Below, piece by piece: positions 59,301 through 64,000 of a stretch of DNA of 64,000 nt. The number at the start of each line of letters is the position of its first letter. Position 1 is the first letter of the stretch. Made by a program: the position numbers and the translations under genes. Location: assembly GCA_934045075.1 (NCBI GenBank), contig OW203722.1, positions 17,019,486 to 17,083,485 on the forward strand. Direction: 5' to 3'. Under the pieces are notes generated by a model, which did no database searches, had not been told where the DNA came from, and saw only the letters and a program-made list of their open reading frames with translations. This DNA is from Yponomeuta sedellus (Eukaryota > Arthropoda > Insecta > Lepidoptera > Yponomeutidae).

Positions 59301-61191
59301 GTGAACACAATATTTTTTATCTCTGTGTGGTTTTTAAATGAGTACTTTTTTACTTACTTACACTTGAGTGTAGGTAGGTATATATACTAAGAGTAGCTAT
59401 CTGTGCTGGAACACTTCCCTGTTTGATATTGTGTATGTCTGTCAATAAAGATACATTTCTTATGGTTACTTAATAGAGGTGTCAATGGTCACTGACCTCG
59501 TATACCAGGTGCTGACTCAATAAAACCTTATCAAACGGAAGAAATGAGCCGCTTGCTGTCAGTCAACACCCTAGTGTATATCAAAATCATAACTGACCTT
59601 TCATAATACGATCCATATTAGATTATGGTACAATAATCTCTATAATAAGCCTTAATTCCCTCTACTATGACTGGACAGCTGTCTGATGATAGAGATGTCA
59701 TATTATGAAGTTCATAAGTAGACGTCTGTTAGCTGTTCCCGTAGACCCGTAAAAAGAACGTTGGTCAAAAGTATTGTTGTTTATAGAAACTAGACCGATA
59801 GAGCCTTGTAGAAACAGAAATAAAGTCAGTAAGCTTGTTTCAATGGACGATAATTTAGCTTTCAGTGTAAAACATGTCAATATACTCTGTAAGTAAATTA
59901 ATTTTAGTTTCTGTACTAAAACGCAATGTCATCCAGATCTTACAGGTTTGATTAAATTACAGTCAAATACATTGTTCGCTTCCTCATGTGCCGCGTATGA
60001 ATATCCATCATCATTATTCTGAGCAGCAATTACAATCCGACGCAATATCAGTTCAATAATTGCATATTCCAGGCCAATAAAGGCGGAGGGAGCATTTGCA
60101 TCTCCCGTCTGGAGCCATCCAGATTGAACGGCCGGCGTGGTGGTTCATCAAAAAACACTTGCCAACGTCGGTGGTCTGAAGCTGTCACTTACCGTTCGAT
60201 CGAGAGTATCGAGTCAGCCAGTTCTTCATTACATTATGCAAGTCTTTCTAGAGATGGGGCAAGCGGTGGTGAGATATTTTTTACGTGCTTTGGCAAGCGT
60301 TCGGACGCCTTTAATATATAGATACATTATTCTTCATTGCCCAAAGAAATTATTATGAACGTAGCCACTGTCCGAGAATTAGTTATATGTGAAGAATTAA
60401 GTCGTCGCGCAATGTATTAGTGTTTTTTTAAATTAGCCAATTTAATGAAGTAGGGTATTAAATTGGGCAGACTTCAGTGTTAGCACAGAGGTTAGTATTG
60501 GTTAATAAAAATATCTACGTATACTACTGTGTTTAAACATGAAAGTAAAGCGCATCACTAGTACACATTCCAGATCGATTTCTTGCATCATCTGACGATA
60601 CGAGTGATAAACACCAAGTTCACAGTCTTTGATTTATAAAATGATTATTTTTACGCGGGACGATTTTGTGGTTGGAACTAATAACGTTGTGACGTTACCG
60701 ATAGAATCTACTATTTTTGAGTATTTTAACCTCCATCGTCACATTAAAACTAAATTATATAAGTGACGTGGTAGAGCAAAAATGTTTCAGACAAAAATGC
60801 GTAATGTTGCAATAAAGCTTCTTCAAACCCATAATTCTTTAATAACACAGTGCTGTCATCCGACAAACCACTAATCAGAACACTCTTGATAGCTAATTTC
60901 CTCCTTCACGGTTATCAAACCGAAGCCGAAATTTGCATTTACTTTTGCATCTTTTTATCGTGTTGATTTCCTTTCTTCAGCAACACTTAGGATGCGCATT
61001 AATGCGCTAAACGCCTACAAGTGTTCATTACACTTAACACACCGTCTGTTTCGTCCCGTGATTCCACCACCGATTCATCGACAGCTTTGATTCCCGAAGA
61101 TAATCACACAGCGCGAATCTTTTCCGTGATCACTTGCTCTTGATGCACTTCCAAATTTATCAAATTCAGTTACAGAACATACTTTCCCCAT
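59301..61191. other. Intergenic; candidate regulatory block at 60.0-61.2 kb
   Basis: 60000-60330 and 60890-61160 are non-repetitive and of mixed composition (GGATGCGCATTAATGCGC palindrome near 60990). The two overlapping frames at 60124-60358 show no domain. Confidence 0.4.
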
Positions 61192-61226
61192 AACCCCCAC
61201 GCTGGGCATGCGGGTTGGAGATCGCA
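61192..61226 (-). mobile_element. Repeat L scrap
   Basis: AACCCCCACGCTGGGCATGC, GGTTGGAGATCGCAGTTCG, as in 36505-36545. Confidence 0.65.
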
Positions 61227-61366
61227 GTTCGTATCAATGAGGGTTTTCTAAGAAACGGACAACTCGTACATCTATTTTGACATCTACATATGCTGTTTTA
61301 GTAGCATTAAGCACATTTGGTACCTAACTGATAAAGAAAACACGAAATATTCTCACGAAATACCTA

Positions 61367-61450
61367 AGTGTTTGAGGTGTTAACTTCAGCACTAGAAATA
61401 GCTAATCCACGGTGGGCACACTAATGATTCAGCTCCTACTCTCTATATCT
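61367..61450 (+). mobile_element. tRNA-SINE family A fragment
   Basis: CCTAAGTGTTTGAGGTGTTA, AATAGCTAATCCACGGTGGG, TCAGCTCCTACTCTCT. Confidence 0.6.
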
Positions 61451-62457
61451 GACATAACCTGTACCTGTATCATGAGTGGGATGTAGATAAGCTGAATCTG
61501 TATGTATTTATGACAAATCAAGCTATTAGTGCAAGAAAAAGTCCATTTAAGGTTCATTAGAGCGATCTCACAAAACTAATCGGAGCCATCATCATGATAT
61601 ACTGCTTTATAATCATAAGGCAATCAAGGCTAATTGATCAGTAGTTAAAGAGCGGATAAATTGATCACTAAAGATTAAACTATTCACAAACAAGCAACAT
61701 TACAAAGTTATCTATCCTAGACTAATTTGTTAGTGGTTACTCCCAAAAGGTAGCGCCGCTCCACCCGCCCGTTTCAATTTATAAACGTCTTTTCAGACAT
61801 TCAAATCTGATAAAGAAGGCACAGTTGACAAACTGTTGAGATAGTGTACAGGATATACTAATTCGAAACCAGTTTCATCTATCTTTCTCTCTTCAAATAC
61901 GGATAACGATAGCCTTGACGTGAGCTATAAAGTTACTATGGCATCTCCTGTGATGTTGTGCATCTTATTTCGACACGTCATCCTCAGTGATCAACAAGCT
62001 AGACATGCATATTATTATATTTACGCTTCACGAGGCTACCAATAACACTGTTTGACTACTCATTCCAAAGGTCACTGACCGAAAGTCAAAGACAGTAGGT
62101 ATCTAATACTTCAGATTTTTAGCATTAAAATAAGCCACAATAGATCGCTGACCTCAAACCATTCTGATCAACCGCATTATTTTCTTAACAATTTTCCATT
62201 TCATTGCCCCGATCCGAGTGAACACTATGGCACGAGTCAATAGCGTCGGTCATCTGAAACGACGATGATTTGTGGTAAGTCAGACTGTTTTTAGAGGAGA
62301 CCGCGTAAAGAGAGCAAGTTGCTATGCCAATTCTGCCTAATATAACTGGAGTTATTTGCCATGAACCATATTCACTTTTTTGTACGTATTCTTTGTAATT
62401 TTTTGTCATTGTGCATGCAAATTATTGAATGCGAAATTTATTTAAAATTATACCTAG
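61451..62457. other. Intergenic, nothing recognised
   Basis: Unique sequence without coding or repeat signal. Confidence 0.4.
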
Positions 62458-62608
62458 TGAATGGCTCGTAGCTCCGGCTGCCTAAGTGATCTTAAAACGA
62501 CCACGAAGGTTAAGCAGCATAGGGCGCGTTCAGTGCATGGATGGGTGACCATCTATGACTAACTCTGGTCGCATTTTTTCGAGTGGTTTCGTGATTCGCA
62601 AGACAAGG
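62458..62608 (+). mobile_element. 5S-SINE, subfamily II, 5' part
   Basis: CGACCACGAAGGTTAAGCAG, GGGCGCGTTCAGTGCATGG, GATGGGTGACCATC, then TTCGTGATTCGCAAGAC. This is the least altered 5S-like internal promoter of subfamily II and shows its plus-strand head. Confidence 0.85.
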
Positions 62609-62803
62609 TCTGTGTGTTTTTGGCGCTACGCGGTAGTGGTAACTAGTGCAACGAATAGAAAAATTTATATAACGCCTCTTTTGAAAAAGTAAACGTCAGA
62701 AATCTTCATACATGTTGTAGCTATATTTAGAACCTACTGACAAAAACCTAGATTCTAAAATCTAGTACTTTAAAGCAGTTTCACCACTAGTGACAGTGGA
62801 AGT

Positions 62804-63060
62804 TAGTTAGTTAGACCTGAGATTTCCGCACTTAGCCTCATAGTTGGGCCGTTGTACGTAGCAAGCGCTGAGGTACGCTAACACCTCAGACACTAGGGTT
62901 TCCTTACGATGTTTTCCTTCACAATCAGCGAGTGGTATTGCTACTATAATTTCACAAATGTACTTAACTTAGAAAACAAAGTCATTGGTACATGCCGGGG
63001 TTTGAACCCACGACTTCAAGATTGAGAAGCCGGCGTTCTACACCGTTCCGCTAGCGCCGC
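62804..63060 (-). mobile_element. tRNA-SINE family A, full length, minus strand
   Basis: CCTGAGATTTCCGCACTTAG through GATGTTTTCCTTCACAATCA to CATGCCGGGGTTTGAACCC and GTTCCGCTAGCGCCG. Confidence 0.88.
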
Positions 63061-63376
63061 GTCAGTGACAGTGGAAAACGATTATAGTAGAAAACGATTA
63101 AATCCAATATTGTCAGAGGTTTTAGACTGCCGGTTCCAACAAAAGTTGTCACAGTTGTTAAGAGTTGTGACGTTCACTTTTTGAAAATAATCTATAATAA
63201 AACAAGTTATTATATTTACTCCACTCGTGGAGATACCTAGTTAGCGCTACGCGCCTTATGTGTCACATATTGGCATGGCAATAGTAGTTTCATTGACACT
63301 ATTGGTGGTCTACTAACTAATCGCATTCCAGTGGTATACCTAATACCTAATCTACTAAGTAGTAGCCTAGTAGTCT
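63061..63376. other. Intergenic, nothing recognised
   Basis: AT-rich unique sequence. Confidence 0.4.
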
Positions 63377-63512
63377 AACGCCCAGTTTCTCGTTTACTGT
63401 TAATCTACAGTTAACAGCTGTGAAATATGTATTTTTTTGTATGCAATTTAGCCAACTGACAGCTGTTAACAATAGATTAACGGCTTGTTATTGTACCAGA
63501 AACCGGGGTTAC
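63377..63512. mobile_element. MITE-like element F, copy 3
   Basis: Termini CGCCCAGTTTCTCG and CAGAAACCGGGG; inner palindromes TTAATCTACAGTTAACAGCT / AGCTGTTAACAATAGATTAA. Confidence 0.7.
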
Positions 63513-64000
63513 GAAGTACAGAAAAAATATTGCTATTGTCGTGCTAATACTATTCTATTGAATAACTAAGTGTTTATTACACTCTGAGTTTAGTGCAAGT
63601 AACAAGTTTGTACCCAGTAGCGCTCTTGCGGGGGAGGGGGAGTGAAGCGTGCGTGCGCGCAGGCCGCTTTGCACCGGATCTACGCGGTTGCCCGCTTTGT
63701 TCCTAACCCCTAATTACCGTGGCAGCTTCCAGCGATTTACGCCTAAGACGTCGGTGGTCTTCGATGGATTCCCGATGGTGATTTACGATACGACAGAGGA
63801 ATGTGTTGCATTAACTTCTTACTCTCGTTATTTTCCTGCTGTCTTTTAATTAGATTATATTTAGAGGTATTGACCCGTGCAGGATGAATTTTCCTGCAAA
63901 AATACAAACAGGGTGCATCCGTCACTCATATAAATCCGTTATATGCATACGATGTACAAAATTGTGCTTGAACCCAGTTTGGCAACTACATCACTAAAGT
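63513..64000. other. Intergenic; short CpG-rich block
   Basis: 63615-63720 (GCGGGGGAGGGGGAGTG, GCGTGCGTGCGCGCAGGCC) stands out by composition. The frame beginning there (63649-63849) has no recognised domain. Confidence 0.4.

Noticed and set aside
1..64000. CRISPR arrays, operons, bacterial or viral cassettes
   Set aside because: No spaced direct-repeat array, no dense coding, no viral gene; the window is ordinary insect intergenic DNA around one gene.

Overview
This is a eukaryotic (insect) chromosome segment, almost certainly lepidopteran. It is AT-rich and gene-poor, full of short degenerate retroposons, and carries one clear protein-coding gene. That gene is a single-exon-coding achaete-scute homolog (ASH) bHLH transcription factor at 50251-50823 (+). 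The moth/butterfly assignment is inferred from the AS-C protein plus short interspersed families (5S rRNA-derived and tRNA-derived SINEs, LINE tails) whose tail motifs I recognise from lepidopteran genomes. The exact genus cannot be read from the window.

Layout. 1-49.5 kb is intergenic DNA, a mosaic of unique AT-rich sequence and repeats. The repeats recognised by self-comparison are: a 5S rRNA-derived SINE (about 10 copies or fragments); a tRNA-derived SINE called family A here (about 13); a second tRNA-bearing element with inverted ends called family B (7), flanked by 12-13 bp target-site duplications at several sites; further tRNA-headed SINEs; 3' tails of non-LTR retrotransposons that still encode reverse-transcriptase C-terminal peptides; several MITE-like inverted-repeat elements; and a (CATA)n microsatellite of over 200 bp. 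49.6-52.75 kb is the ASH locus: a GC-rich proximal promoter/5' UTR with Hairy/E(spl)-type sites, the CDS, then a plausible 3' UTR intron (50831-52259) and a terminal UTR exon ending in two AATAAA signals. 52.75-64 kb is again intergenic, with sparse repeats and several non-repetitive, relatively GC-rich blocks that could be regulatory.

Functionally, the long gene-free flanks suit an AS-C locus, where proneural genes sit among large modular enhancers. A paired GATA-site cluster at 7.3 kb and several non-repetitive blocks (15.2, 46.7-47.4, 54.3, 60.9 kb) are the best enhancer candidates, but conservation cannot be tested here. I found no CRISPR, operon, prokaryotic, viral or new enzymatic system. 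The most unusual structures are transposon-derived: a 729-bp fold-back array at 35.15-35.88 kb flanked by a 15-bp direct repeat, and the family B elements that combine inverted ends, a tRNA core and LINE-like target duplications.
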